NCBI GenBank assembly: GCA_902362965.1 | Contig: CABIYQ010000005.1 | Coordinates: 1 to 64,000 of the forward strand | Length of the DNA stretch: 64,000 nucleotides | Source of the DNA: Oscillospiraceae bacterium | GTDB lineage: Bacteria > Bacillota > Clostridia > Oscillospirales > Ruminococcaceae | Direction of reading: 5' to 3' | In this document: in pieces, positions 55,691 to 64,000 of the stretch | Layout: each line of letters opens with the position of its first letter | Position numbering within the stretch: the stretch's first letter is position 1 | Translations under genes and position numbers: made by a program | Notes under the pieces: generated by a model | Told to the model about the DNA's origin: nothing | The model's input: only the letters and a program-made list of their open reading frames with translations | Databases searched by the model: none

Positions 55691-56518
55691 TTGAAAAAGG
55701 TTAAAAAGATACTCACATCGAAAATATTTGTAATATTTATCTGGATTGCGGCTCTTTTCGTTTTATGGGAAGTATGCGCCGCACACGTTGCAGAAACCAA
55801 ACGTACACCGGAAAACATTCTTCCTCATATCAGCGGTATAATCAATTCATTGCTGAGTGATAAGAAAATAAACGGCAGTCAGACGGCTTTGCAGATGGTA
55901 CTGGAAAATGCCGGAGCAACACTTTCACGTGCCGGAGTGGGTTACTTAATAGGAATTGCGTCTGGTTTTGTACTGGCTCTTTTGATGAGTCTTTCCGGAA
56001 TTGTTGAAAAGATTGCGTTTCCGTATCTTATGCTTATTCAGTTAATTCCGATTCTCGGCATGGCTCCGATCATAAATGCAATTACCGGAGATATCGCAGT
56101 AAGCCGAATTGTAATTGCAGCAATACTTACATTCTATCCGGTTGCAACAAATACACTTGCAGGTTTCAAGTCGGTACAGAAAGAAAAGCATGAACTGATG
56201 TATTCATATGCTGCCAATAAATTTCAGATTTACACCAAAACAATGATACCGGCATGTATACCGTATTTCTTTACAGGGCTAAAAATTTCTGCTCCAATGG
56301 CAATAACAGCGTCAATTCTGGTTGATACTCTTCAGGGCGGAATCGGACTTGGCTGTCTGCTTTCACAGTCTCTAAAAGGGGCAATGACAAGGTATGTTTT
56401 CTGGGATATCGTATTTTTCAGCGCTGTTATCGGCATACTCAGTTTCTATATAATGGGAGTGGCTGAAATGATACTTTGCCCATATAAACGCACAGGAAAA
56501 TCTAAAAAGAAAGGGTGA
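55691..56518 (+). CDS. ABC transporter permease 1 (SsuC/ThiX type)
   Basis: 275 residues, TTG start at 55691 after AGGCGGTGATTTAA. About six membrane helices; the EAA-like loop is at about 165-180 (FYPVATNTLAGFKSVQKEKHEL). Overlaps the reading frame of the next gene slightly. Part of the importer with the ATPase and binding protein. Confidence 0.9.
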   Translation: MKKVKKILTSKIFVIFIWIAALFVLWEVCAAHVAETKRTPENILPHISGIINSLLSDKKINGSQTALQMVLENAGATLSRAGVGYLIGIASGFVLALLMSLSGIVEKIAFPYLMLIQLIPILGMAPIINAITGDIAVSRIVIAAILTFYPVATNTLAGFKSVQKEKHELMYSYAANKFQIYTKTMIPACIPYFFTGLKISAPMAITASILVDTLQGGIGLGCLLSQSLKGAMTRYVFWDIVFFSAVIGILSFYIMGVAEMILCPYKRTGKSKKKG

Positions 56519-56523
56519 GAACA

Positions 56524-57330
56524 ATGGCAGTACTGAAAAAGAAAAAAAGAAAATCAGCTGTTGAGTCAGTATTATATCCGGCGCTGTTCGGTGTTCTCAT
56601 TATAGTTATGTGGCAGACGGGAATACTGCATAAACTTCTGAAAACAGATGAATATATATTACCGTATCCCACAAGGATCATCAGTATTATTTTTGAAAAT
56701 AGCGACAAAATAATGACTAATGTATGGGCGTCGGTTGAAGTGGCAGTCTGCGGACTGATTTTAGGTTCGCTGTTGGGCTATATCATAGCAATTATAGCTG
56801 CAATTTTTCCGATCTACGGAAGCGGCGGGCTTACAATAGTATCAGCATTTAATGCTATCCCTATCGTTGCTCTTGCACCTGTTATTATTAACTGGACTAA
56901 AGATGTCAGTGAACAGGCAGAAATACGAAGCATGGTTGCGAAGATAATAGTGGTAACTGTGGTAAGTATGGCGTCAATGAGTGTCAATGCTTACAGGGGA
57001 CTTACAGAACTTACGCCTTTCTCACATGATCTTATGAAAACCTATGCTGCAGGAAAAATTACAGAATTTGTAAAGCTGCGCCTGCCAAACAGTATTCCGT
57101 ATATATTTACTGCTCTCAGAGTAAGCGTTCCGGGTAGTGTAATAAGCGCTCTGGTAAGTGAATATTTTGCAGAGTATATTATCGGAGTAGGCAGACAGAT
57201 CCGTGAAAATATTCTTATTGCACAGTATTCAACAGCCTGGGCTTATATAATTACAGCTTGTATAATAGGCATATTGATGTATGCAGTTCTTATGATAATT
57301 GAGTCGGTATTGTTAAGGAAACGCAGATAA
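56524..57330 (+). CDS. ABC transporter permease 2 (SsuC/ThiX type)
   Basis: 268 residues from ATG 56524 (AAGGGTGAGAACA upstream; an in-frame GTG is 9 bp earlier). About six membrane helices; the cytoplasmic loop SVNAYRGLTELTPFSHDLMK is the EAA region contacting the ATPase. Two different permease genes imply a heterodimeric channel. Confidence 0.9.
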   Translation: MAVLKKKKRKSAVESVLYPALFGVLIIVMWQTGILHKLLKTDEYILPYPTRIISIIFENSDKIMTNVWASVEVAVCGLILGSLLGYIIAIIAAIFPIYGSGGLTIVSAFNAIPIVALAPVIINWTKDVSEQAEIRSMVAKIIVVTVVSMASMSVNAYRGLTELTPFSHDLMKTYAAGKITEFVKLRLPNSIPYIFTALRVSVPGSVISALVSEYFAEYIIGVGRQIRENILIAQYSTAWAYIITACIIGILMYAVLMIIESVLLRKRR

Positions 57331-57380
57331 AATGTGTTTCTGATAATATAAATAATCCCATTAAACAGGAGGAATTTATT

Positions 57381-58517
57381 ATGAAAAATTTAAAGAAAAC
57401 ACTGGCGGCAATTGCGGCATTAACAATGGTAACGGCATCTATGTCTGGATGCGGATCATCGGAGGATAAATCATCAGGTTCAACAGCATCATCTTCCGGA
57501 GAAAGCGTTTCTTCATCATCAGTATCAGAAGAGAGCAATGGGGAAATGTCTAACGAAGAAAGAATCATTTCGGCAGCTCAGGAAGGAAAAGTCGGTAACT
57601 GGGGACTTGGAAATGAATATGAAATCCTTGCTCTGCTCACAAAGTACGGTCAGGATACGACATATCTTTCTCAGTCATTTGATATGGACGGATTTGACGA
57701 CGGTTCAATTACTCTTGCTTCAGCCATGACATACAATGAACTTGGTCTTGTAGTAAACGACTACGAAGGCGGCTACGGCTACGGTGATACAGTCGGCACA
57801 ATTGATATGAACGATGAAGGTGTTGCAATGCTTGAAGATAATCTCTTCTGTACTAAAGAATTTGCAGAGTCAAATCCGAATACTGTAAAAGCATTTGTTT
57901 ATGCTTCAATGGAAGGTTGGAAATATGCCTGTGAACATCCTGATGAAGCGGCACAGATCGTTTATGAGGCAGGTTCTTCTGTATCTTCTGACCATCAGGC
58001 ATATATGGCATCAGAAGTAAAGAAACTGGTTGAGACTGATACAAAGGGTAATATTGTTACTGATTACGGAAAAATGGATGAGGAGGCTATGCAGCAGACT
58101 CTTGATCTTGCTAAGCAGTATATTTCACTTGATGACAGCGCTGCTGCTGAAAAGTTACAAACACTCACACTTGATGATATCCGTGATACATCTTATTGGG
58201 AATCCGGAATGGCAAAGGATTTTGGTGAGCCTGAAAAGAAAGACGTTTCTGTACAGCTCAAATGGCTGCCGCAGTGTCAATTTATGGGTTATTTTGTAGC
58301 TGAAGCAAAGGGTTACTATGACGAAGTAGGACTTAATGTTGATATTATCTCCGGCGGCGGTGACATCGGCGAAACAACAGCAGTAAACAATGGTACTGTT
58401 GACTTTGGCGTAACATGGGTATCCAACCTTATTTCCGCAAACGCAGGCGGTATGGATCTTCTTGAAGTTGCACAGGTTTATCAGCGTTCCGGACTTGTTC
58501 TGGTATATAAGAAATAA
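57381..58517 (+). CDS. NMT1/THI5-like substrate-binding lipoprotein with circularly permuted domain order
   Basis: 378 residues. Lipoprotein signal (MVTASMSGC, C24) and a Ser-rich linker to about residue 55. The segment that normally forms the second half of NMT1/THI5-like proteins comes first (residues 70-285: KVGNWGLGNEYEILALL, TLASAMTYNELGLVV, IDMNDEGVAMLEDNLF, AMQQTLDLAKQY, DTSYWES). The segment that normally opens the mature protein comes last (289-378: VSVQLKWLPQCQFMGYFVAE ... VDFGVTWVSNLI ... RSGLVLVYKK, then stop). In ordinary homologues LVLVYKK-like sequence runs directly into KKVGNW-like sequence. So this is a circular permutation, joined by DFGEPEKKD. Ligand probably a pyrimidine or hydantoin-like compound, given the operon. 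Confidence 0.88.
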   Translation: MKNLKKTLAAIAALTMVTASMSGCGSSEDKSSGSTASSSGESVSSSSVSEESNGEMSNEERIISAAQEGKVGNWGLGNEYEILALLTKYGQDTTYLSQSFDMDGFDDGSITLASAMTYNELGLVVNDYEGGYGYGDTVGTIDMNDEGVAMLEDNLFCTKEFAESNPNTVKAFVYASMEGWKYACEHPDEAAQIVYEAGSSVSSDHQAYMASEVKKLVETDTKGNIVTDYGKMDEEAMQQTLDLAKQYISLDDSAAAEKLQTLTLDDIRDTSYWESGMAKDFGEPEKKDVSVQLKWLPQCQFMGYFVAEAKGYYDEVGLNVDIISGGGDIGETTAVNNGTVDFGVTWVSNLISANAGGMDLLEVAQVYQRSGLVLVYKK

Positions 58518-58584
58518 TTGATTTATACTCTGTATGGACGGGCATTGCCCGTCTGTCAGAATTTCTGAAAGGAGTAAAATTGCT

Positions 58585-59940
58585 ATGGATATGATTATAA
58601 AAAACGGTACAGTTGTAACTGATTCAGAAATGTTCAGAGCTGATGTTGCTGTCAAGGACGGAAAAATTGTTTCTATCGCTGAGAGCATCAACACCGGTGG
58701 CTGTAACAATGTTTTAGATGCAGAAGGCAAGCTTGTCCTTCCGGGCGCTATTGACGCACACACTCATCTGGCAATGCCATTTGGCGGAACCATTTCCTCT
58801 GATGATTATTTTGCCGGAACAAGGGCCGCTGCCTGCGGCGGTACTACAACGGTATTTGATTTTGTATTGCAGGATTTCGGCGAATCAATGGTTGACGCCG
58901 TTAAACGCCGTGACGCTCTCTGTGCCGGAAACGCTGCTGTGGATTATTCTTTTCATGTAGCTGTAAAGGATGTCAGCAACAGACTTATTGATACTATTGA
59001 AGATTGCGTGAAATTCGGTGTACCTTCATTCAAGGTGTTTATGGTATACGATTTTGGTGTGACAGACGGCGTATTTTATCAGGTACTGCAAAAGGCAAAA
59101 GAATGCGGTGCGCTGATAGGAGTTCATGCAGAAAATAATGAAATGGTGAATATGTTCACAAAGCAGTTCCTTTCAGAAGGCAAAACAAGTGCATGGTATC
59201 ACTATATGTCTCGTCCGGAGTTTGTCGAGGGAGAGGCAGACGAAAGAGCAATTCAATGGGCAAAGGCTGTGGGGGTTTCGCTGTATATCGTACATCTTGC
59301 CAATAAACAGGGCGTTGAGGCGGTAACAAAGGCAAAAGATGAGGGCTACACTATCTATGCAGAAACTTGTCCGCAGTATCTTGAATTTACAAGTGATGTT
59401 TATAAGCGTGAGGACGGCAGAAATTTTGTATGTTCTCCTCCGATGAAAGGCGAGGAAAGTCGTCAGGCGCTTTGGGAAGCAATCAGACGAGGCGATATTG
59501 ATACAATTGCGACTGACCATTGCCCTTTCCAGTCATATGAAAAAGACTGGGGTAAGGATGATTTTTCAAAGATTCCAAATGGCTGTGCGGGAATTGAAAA
59601 CATGTATCCTTATATGCTGTCCGCAGCAAACGAGGGGAAAATACCATATACTAAGGCTGTGGAGCTTTGCTCAGCAAATCCTGCAAAAATTTTCGGCTGC
59701 AAAACCAAAGGCAGTATAGCTGTGGGCAAGGACGCTGATATCGTGATTTATGACCCTTCAGTTGATTTCACTATCACAAATGATAAAATGCATTCAGATT
59801 GCGACCATACTATCTGGGAGGGTGTAAAAGTACATGGCTATCCGGTTAAGACCTATTCAAGAGGTAAGCTTGTATATGAAAATGGCGAATTCAGAGGCGA
59901 AAAGGGATGGGGAAAATTTATTAAGTGTTCTCTTATATAA
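58585..59940 (+). CDS. Dihydropyrimidinase (D-hydantoinase)
   Basis: 451 residues from ATG 58585 (AAAGGAGTAAAATTGCT upstream). Cyclic amidohydrolase: metal site DAHTHL (about 58), the carboxylated-lysine region SFKVFMVYD (about 150), HAENNE, IVHLANKQG, and the metal aspartate in ATDHCPFQ (about 314). It opens dihydrouracil/dihydrothymine or hydantoins to N-carbamoyl amino acids. It stands before PreA in the operon, matching the second step of the reductive pyrimidine pathway. Confidence 0.93.
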   Translation: MDMIIKNGTVVTDSEMFRADVAVKDGKIVSIAESINTGGCNNVLDAEGKLVLPGAIDAHTHLAMPFGGTISSDDYFAGTRAAACGGTTTVFDFVLQDFGESMVDAVKRRDALCAGNAAVDYSFHVAVKDVSNRLIDTIEDCVKFGVPSFKVFMVYDFGVTDGVFYQVLQKAKECGALIGVHAENNEMVNMFTKQFLSEGKTSAWYHYMSRPEFVEGEADERAIQWAKAVGVSLYIVHLANKQGVEAVTKAKDEGYTIYAETCPQYLEFTSDVYKREDGRNFVCSPPMKGEESRQALWEAIRRGDIDTIATDHCPFQSYEKDWGKDDFSKIPNGCAGIENMYPYMLSAANEGKIPYTKAVELCSANPAKIFGCKTKGSIAVGKDADIVIYDPSVDFTITNDKMHSDCDHTIWEGVKVHGYPVKTYSRGKLVYENGEFRGEKGWGKFIKCSLI

Positions 59941-59967
59941 TGAAATTGCAGAAAGGAGGCTGATGAT

Positions 59968-61434
59968 ATGTTCAGATTAAAAGAAGAAGCGGCACGTTGT
60001 CTGCTTTGTTTGGAAGGCGCTTGTACTGCTGCATGCGAAAAAGGGTTTGATCCTGCAAGGGCTGTCAGAGCCATTCGTTTTGAAAATGAAGCTGGGGCAG
60101 GAAACTTTATTGATAAGGGAGTATGTTCCGAATGTACAGGAAATTGCGAAAACGTTTGTATTCATTATGACAGACCTATAAGAATACGTGAAATGGCATC
60201 AATGCTGCCCGAAGTGGCTGAACTTACACAAAAGCCGGATCTTTCAATAGATTTCTGTGGAGTTCACTGCGAGAATCCGTTTTTTCTGTCATCATCAATT
60301 GTGGCAGGGGATTATGAAATGTGTGCTAAAGCGCTGGATATGGGTTGGGCAGGAGTGGTTTATAAGACGGTAGGATTTCTTATACCGGAGGAGGTTTCGC
60401 CGAGGTTTGATGCAATAGGCAAGGAGGGAACACCTTTTATTGGCTTTAAAAATCTTGAACAGATTTCTGACCATGAGCTATCATATAATCTTGATGTGTT
60501 CAGAAAATTAAAGAAGAATTATCCGGATAAGGTTCTGGTAGTTTCCATAATGGGGCAGAATGATGAGGAATGGGTAAAGCTTTCTCAGCTCGTTACCGAG
60601 GCGGGAGCTGATATAATTGAGTGCAATTTCAGCTGCCCGCATATGTCCGGTGAAGGTCTCGGCTCTGATGTTGGGCAGAACCCTGAACTTGTAAAGCATT
60701 ATACGCAGCTTGTTAAATCGGCAACACATCTGCCTGTTCTGGCAAAGATGACGCCCAATATCGGCAATATGGAGATTCCGGCAATGTCAGCCGCAGACGG
60801 GGGAGCTGACGGAATTGCCGCTATCAATACAATTAAAAGCATAATCGGAATAGATCTTGAAACTATGTCAGGCTATCCGTCAATTGGCGGAAAAAGTTCA
60901 GTATCGGGATATTCAGGAAAAGCTGTAAAACCAATTGCTCTGCGTTTTATCAGTGATCTTGCTCACTGTGAGAGACTTGACGGACTTGAACTTAGCGGTA
61001 TGGGAGGAATTGAATCCTGGCATGATGCTTTGGAATTTATTCTTCTCGGATGCAGGAATATACAGGTTACTACGGCAGTAATGCAGTATGGCTACCGCAT
61101 AATCGACGACCTTATATCCGGTATGGGAAATTATATGGTGACCCATGGAATCAGCAGTATTTCAGAGCTTGTGGGAGCAGCAGTTGACAATATAATTCCG
61201 GCAGATGAGCTGGATAGAAATACGCTTATTTTTCCTCATCTGAATAAAGCGAAATGTCTCGGCTGCGGCAGATGTGTAATATCATGCAGCGATGCTGGAC
61301 ATCAAGCGCTTAAAATGGTTTCAGGAAAGGCGGCGCTTAATGCTAAAAAATGCGTAGGCTGTCATCTGTGTATGCTGGTATGTCCTGTTGAGGCAATTGA
61401 TAATAAAGGAATAAGAATTTCTAAACCCCAATAG
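59968..61434 (+). CDS. preA: Dihydropyrimidine dehydrogenase PreA with N-terminal Fe-S module
   Basis: 488 residues. Residues 1-80 are a cysteine-rich [4Fe-4S] segment (EEAARCLLCLEGACTAACEKG, CSECTGNCENVC) like the N-terminus of PreT/DPYD. Residues 90-400 are the FMN-binding DHOD-like barrel, closely like E. coli PreA (ECNFSCPHMSGEGLGSDVGQ, AKMTPNIG, GKSSVSGYSGKAVKPIALRF, MQYGYRI). The C-terminus has two ferredoxin motifs (CLGCGRCVISC, CVGCHLCMLVCP). The FAD/NAD(P)H domains of PreT are absent and no preT gene follows in the window, so the electron donor may be ferredoxin or another protein. First step of reductive uracil/thymine degradation. Confidence 0.9.
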   Translation: MFRLKEEAARCLLCLEGACTAACEKGFDPARAVRAIRFENEAGAGNFIDKGVCSECTGNCENVCIHYDRPIRIREMASMLPEVAELTQKPDLSIDFCGVHCENPFFLSSSIVAGDYEMCAKALDMGWAGVVYKTVGFLIPEEVSPRFDAIGKEGTPFIGFKNLEQISDHELSYNLDVFRKLKKNYPDKVLVVSIMGQNDEEWVKLSQLVTEAGADIIECNFSCPHMSGEGLGSDVGQNPELVKHYTQLVKSATHLPVLAKMTPNIGNMEIPAMSAADGGADGIAAINTIKSIIGIDLETMSGYPSIGGKSSVSGYSGKAVKPIALRFISDLAHCERLDGLELSGMGGIESWHDALEFILLGCRNIQVTTAVMQYGYRIIDDLISGMGNYMVTHGISSISELVGAAVDNIIPADELDRNTLIFPHLNKAKCLGCGRCVISCSDAGHQALKMVSGKAALNAKKCVGCHLCMLVCPVEAIDNKGIRISKPQ

Positions 61435-61463
61435 TATAATATACTTCAAAGAGGTGATGAAAT

Positions 61464-62654
61464 ATGGCAATTACATTATCTCAGCTTTGTGCCAACACTG
61501 AGAAAAAATACTCAATGAAGCTTATTGCAGGACATGCAGGAATGGGAAATACTGTACGTTGGGTACATATAATTGAAGATAGTGAGGTACCTGATTTTCT
61601 GCATGGTAATGAGTTGATTTTTACTACAGGTATCGGTCATGTCGGAAATGAATGGCTGAAAAGTTTTACTGTCAGTCTGAAAAATAAAGGTGCAATAGGA
61701 CTTGTTGTCAATATCGGTCCATACATCTCCTCTGTTCCGTCTCAGGCAATAGTATTTTGTGAACAGAATGGTTTTCCACTTTTCACAATACCATGGAAAA
61801 CAAGGATTATAGATATTTCATATGAATTCTGCCGCAGGATAATAGCCAATGAAAAGCGTGAAAGTACTATTGCCGACGCTTTTCGTGGAATAATCAGGAA
61901 TCCTGCCACTGCGGATGATTACAGTTCCATGCTTAATCGAGCAGGCTTTTATGATGACAGCTCCTATACGGTAATATCGCTGAGTATACTAAGGAGAAGC
62001 GTTTCAATTACGGAATCTGTTGTCAGAACAACAGATATGTCTCTCTGGCGTATGCTGAAAAAATCCGGAAACCATTCTTCGCTTTTTATGAAAGAAGGCG
62101 ACCTGGTTGCAGTTAGGCAAAACTGTTCGGAAGAGGAAATAGTAATGTTTTGTGAACTTTTAAGACCAATTGCCGAACAGTCTGCTGATACTGAAATTTA
62201 TATCGGAGTTTCAGAAAGCGTAAGAGGTTTTGCGGAAATTTCTCAGGCTTATGAACAGTCGTATGCAGCAATGCTGACTGGACGCATAAAAGGCAAAGAG
62301 CGTGTGTTTTACCGTGATATCGGTCTTATGAAACTGATATTCGGTGTAAAGGATAAAATGATACTGTCATCATTTGCAGAAGAAAATTTAGGAGTGCTCC
62401 ACAGGTATGACTCTGAAAAAAATACTGATTATTGCAGTATTCTGAGAAAATATCTGGAGCTTAACGGAAGTGTGCTTGAAGCGGCGGCAGAAACAGGAGT
62501 TCACCGCAATACAATTAATTATAAAATCAGGGCAATACGTGAAATACTCGGACGTGAGCTTGATGATCATACAAAAAGTATGCTGATGCTTGCATACCTT
62601 ATTGAAGATGTGCTTGACATATATGATAACTTAAACGGAGGTAATAAACAATGA
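61464..62654 (+). CDS. PucR-family transcriptional regulator
   Basis: 396 residues. N-terminal PucR/purine-catabolism domain (1-120: LSQLCANTEKKYSMKLIAGHAG, DFLHGNELIFTTG), a central GGDEF-like/ligand region, and a C-terminal HTH_30 domain (YLELNGSVLEAAAETGVHRNTINYKIRAI). Family members sense nitrogenous ring compounds and activate catabolic operons. It is the probable regulator of this operon. Start follows GAGGTGATGAAAT. Confidence 0.92.
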   Translation: MAITLSQLCANTEKKYSMKLIAGHAGMGNTVRWVHIIEDSEVPDFLHGNELIFTTGIGHVGNEWLKSFTVSLKNKGAIGLVVNIGPYISSVPSQAIVFCEQNGFPLFTIPWKTRIIDISYEFCRRIIANEKRESTIADAFRGIIRNPATADDYSSMLNRAGFYDDSSYTVISLSILRRSVSITESVVRTTDMSLWRMLKKSGNHSSLFMKEGDLVAVRQNCSEEEIVMFCELLRPIAEQSADTEIYIGVSESVRGFAEISQAYEQSYAAMLTGRIKGKERVFYRDIGLMKLIFGVKDKMILSSFAEENLGVLHRYDSEKNTDYCSILRKYLELNGSVLEAAAETGVHRNTINYKIRAIREILGRELDDHTKSMLMLAYLIEDVLDIYDNLNGGNKQ

Positions 62655-63976
62655 GCGCTGAATCAATCAAATATAACCACTGCACCTACAATCTGCAGTC
62701 ATGGGCAAAACAAAAAGGACTTAATCCTGTTCCGATTGAAAAGGCCGATGGTATCTATATGTGGGATTTTGACGGTAACCGCTATACGGATATGTCTTCC
62801 CAGCTTGTTAATCTTAATGTGGGTCACGGCAACCGTGCCATTATAGATGCAATTAAGGAGCAGGCTGAAAAATACTGTTATCTCTCGCCCTCTTACGGAA
62901 GTGAACCCAGAGGCGAGCTTGCTAAAATGATTATCGGGCTTATGCCTGATAACATGGGAAAGGTTTTTTTTACAAACGGAGGAGCTGATGCAAATGAAAA
63001 TGCGGTCAAAATCGCAAGAATGTATACCGGCAGACAGAAAGTATTTTCACGTTACAGGAGCTATCATGGCTCTACATACGGCGCAGGAAACCTGACCGGA
63101 GAACCAAGAAGATATCCTCTTGAACCTGGTGCACCGGGATTTGTAAAGTTTTTCGACCCATATATTTACAGAGAAAAAATCAGATTTGCAACTGAAGAAG
63201 AAGCCTCAGAATACTATGTTGCAAAGCTGCGTGAACAGGTAATTTACGAAGGAGCAGATAATGTAGCCGCAATCGTTATGGAAACTATCACAGGTTCAAA
63301 TGGTGTAATTATTCCTCCGAAAGGTTATCTCAAAGGTGTACGTGCAATATGCAATGAATTCGGTATCATGATGATATGCGACGAGGTCATGGCAGGTTTC
63401 GGCAGAACGGGTAAAATGTTTGCATTCGAGAACTTTAACGTTAAGCCTGATATCGTAAGTTTTGCAAAAGGCGTTACCTGCGGTTATGTTCAGCTGGGCG
63501 GCGTTGTTGTCTCCAAAAAAATCGCTGAATTTTTTTATGATCACCTTCTTTCCTGCGGACTTACATACAGCGGTCATCCGCTTGCCTGTGCAGCAGGTGT
63601 TGCCTGCCTTAACTTCTATAAAGAGGCGAATATACTTGAAAATGTAAATAAATCGGGCGCAGTTTTAGGAGAATGCCTTGAGGAATTGAAATGTAAACAT
63701 GAGAGTGTCGGCGATGTGCGTTATATCGGACTTTTCTCAGCAATCGAACTTGTCAGGGACAGGGAGACAAGAGAGCCGCTTGTACCATATGGAAAGGATC
63801 CGGAGGGAAAAATGGTAAAACTTATTGGCATGCTCAAAGCAAAAGGCTTTATGACTTATTCTCATGAGAATATGATACTCATTTCACCGCCGCTTATCAT
63901 TACTCCTGAACAGGTTCGGGAAGAAATGGCAAAAGTAGATGAAGTTCTTGATGAAGCCGATAAAATGATTAAATAA
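62651..63976 (+). CDS. Class III aminotransferase (likely beta-alanine/omega-amino acid transaminase)
   Basis: 441 residues. PLP fold type I, class III: substrate/cofactor loop FFTNGGADANENAVKIAR, RSYHGSTYGAGN, MICDEVMAGFGRTG with the PLP-contacting aspartate, and the Schiff-base lysine in SFAKGVTCGY (about 273). In the operon it would convert beta-alanine or 3-aminoisobutyrate, the end products of pyrimidine reduction, to semialdehydes. ATGA overlap with the PucR gene. Confidence 0.9.
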   Translation: MSAESIKYNHCTYNLQSWAKQKGLNPVPIEKADGIYMWDFDGNRYTDMSSQLVNLNVGHGNRAIIDAIKEQAEKYCYLSPSYGSEPRGELAKMIIGLMPDNMGKVFFTNGGADANENAVKIARMYTGRQKVFSRYRSYHGSTYGAGNLTGEPRRYPLEPGAPGFVKFFDPYIYREKIRFATEEEASEYYVAKLREQVIYEGADNVAAIVMETITGSNGVIIPPKGYLKGVRAICNEFGIMMICDEVMAGFGRTGKMFAFENFNVKPDIVSFAKGVTCGYVQLGGVVVSKKIAEFFYDHLLSCGLTYSGHPLACAAGVACLNFYKEANILENVNKSGAVLGECLEELKCKHESVGDVRYIGLFSAIELVRDRETREPLVPYGKDPEGKMVKLIGMLKAKGFMTYSHENMILISPPLIITPEQVREEMAKVDEVLDEADKMIK

Positions 63977-63996
63977 ATATTGAAAGGACGGTCTCT

Positions 63997-64000
63997 ATGG
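63997..64000 (+). CDS. Start of the next operon gene (cut by window edge)
   Basis: ATGG preceded by GAAAGGACGGTCTCT, 20 bp after the aminotransferase stop. N-carbamoyl-beta-alanine amidohydrolase, the missing pathway step, would be expected nearby, but nothing can be read. Confidence 0.45.

Overview
The window looks like the chromosome of an AT-rich anaerobic Gram-positive gut or rumen bacterium of the Ruminococcaceae type (Ruminococcus-like). Three things support this: two proteins carry type I dockerin modules (a GH5 glycoside hydrolase and a BspA-like leucine-rich-repeat protein), there is a trimeric NADH/[FeFe]-hydrogenase operon, and the promoters and Shine-Dalgarno sites are Firmicutes-like. 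No phage, insertion sequence, rRNA or CRISPR array was seen. The taxonomic call is inference.

Layout. 1-2000: the 5' part of a secreted LRR_5 protein (minus strand), then tRNA-Thr and tRNA-Gln. 2.1-9.5 kb: a heterodimeric ABC exporter pair behind a leader hairpin, an ABC-F ATPase and a phosphoglucomutase. 9.5-12.9 kb: a small ribbon-helix-helix-like protein in an operon with clpB, with an inverted repeat over the promoter. 12.9-19.8 kb: the hydrogenase operon (HydA, HydB, a thioredoxin-like ferredoxin, a GHKL ATPase and HydC) on the minus strand, diverging from an RsbT-like ATPase, a DRTGG-domain protein and a DUF218/YdcF protein. 19.8-28.3 kb: dockerin-GH5, NadA, an AI-2E family permease, an SNF symporter, PcrA helicase and a 49-residue cysteine/glycine-rich protein. 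28.5-30.9 kb: a ClpC-type ATPase.

31.0-44.1 kb: an exopolysaccharide operon (initiating sugar transferase, GT2, GT4, TupA-like ATP-grasp, Wzy/EpsG polymerase, Wzx flippase, UDP-glucuronate epimerase, UDP-glucose dehydrogenase, fused Wzz/BY-kinase, PHP tyrosine phosphatase). It is headed by a tyrosine recombinase gene flanked by inverted core-like sites. A strong promoter inside the flanked segment points away from the operon into a terminator. I read this as a self-encoded promoter-inversion switch, captured in the OFF orientation.

44.3-52.4 kb: a clostripain-like lipoprotein, an HTH-desulfoferrodoxin fusion, a radical SAM protein, a LUD protein, a SurA/PrsA-like lipoprotein with a pseudoknot-capable leader, an SDR and PheA. 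52.8-54.3 kb: a second LRR_5/dockerin protein whose signal peptide is out of frame because of a G9 tract (phase variation or assembly error). 54.7-64.0 kb: a reductive pyrimidine (or hydantoin) catabolism operon: an NMT1/THI5-type ABC transporter with a circularly permuted binding protein, dihydropyrimidinase, PreA with an extra N-terminal Fe-S module, a PucR regulator and a class III aminotransferase. The operon continues past the window.

The items most worth following up are the recombinase/EPS switch, the circularly permuted binding protein, the G9 tract, the pseudoknot leader and the RHH-ClpB operon with its operator-like repeat.
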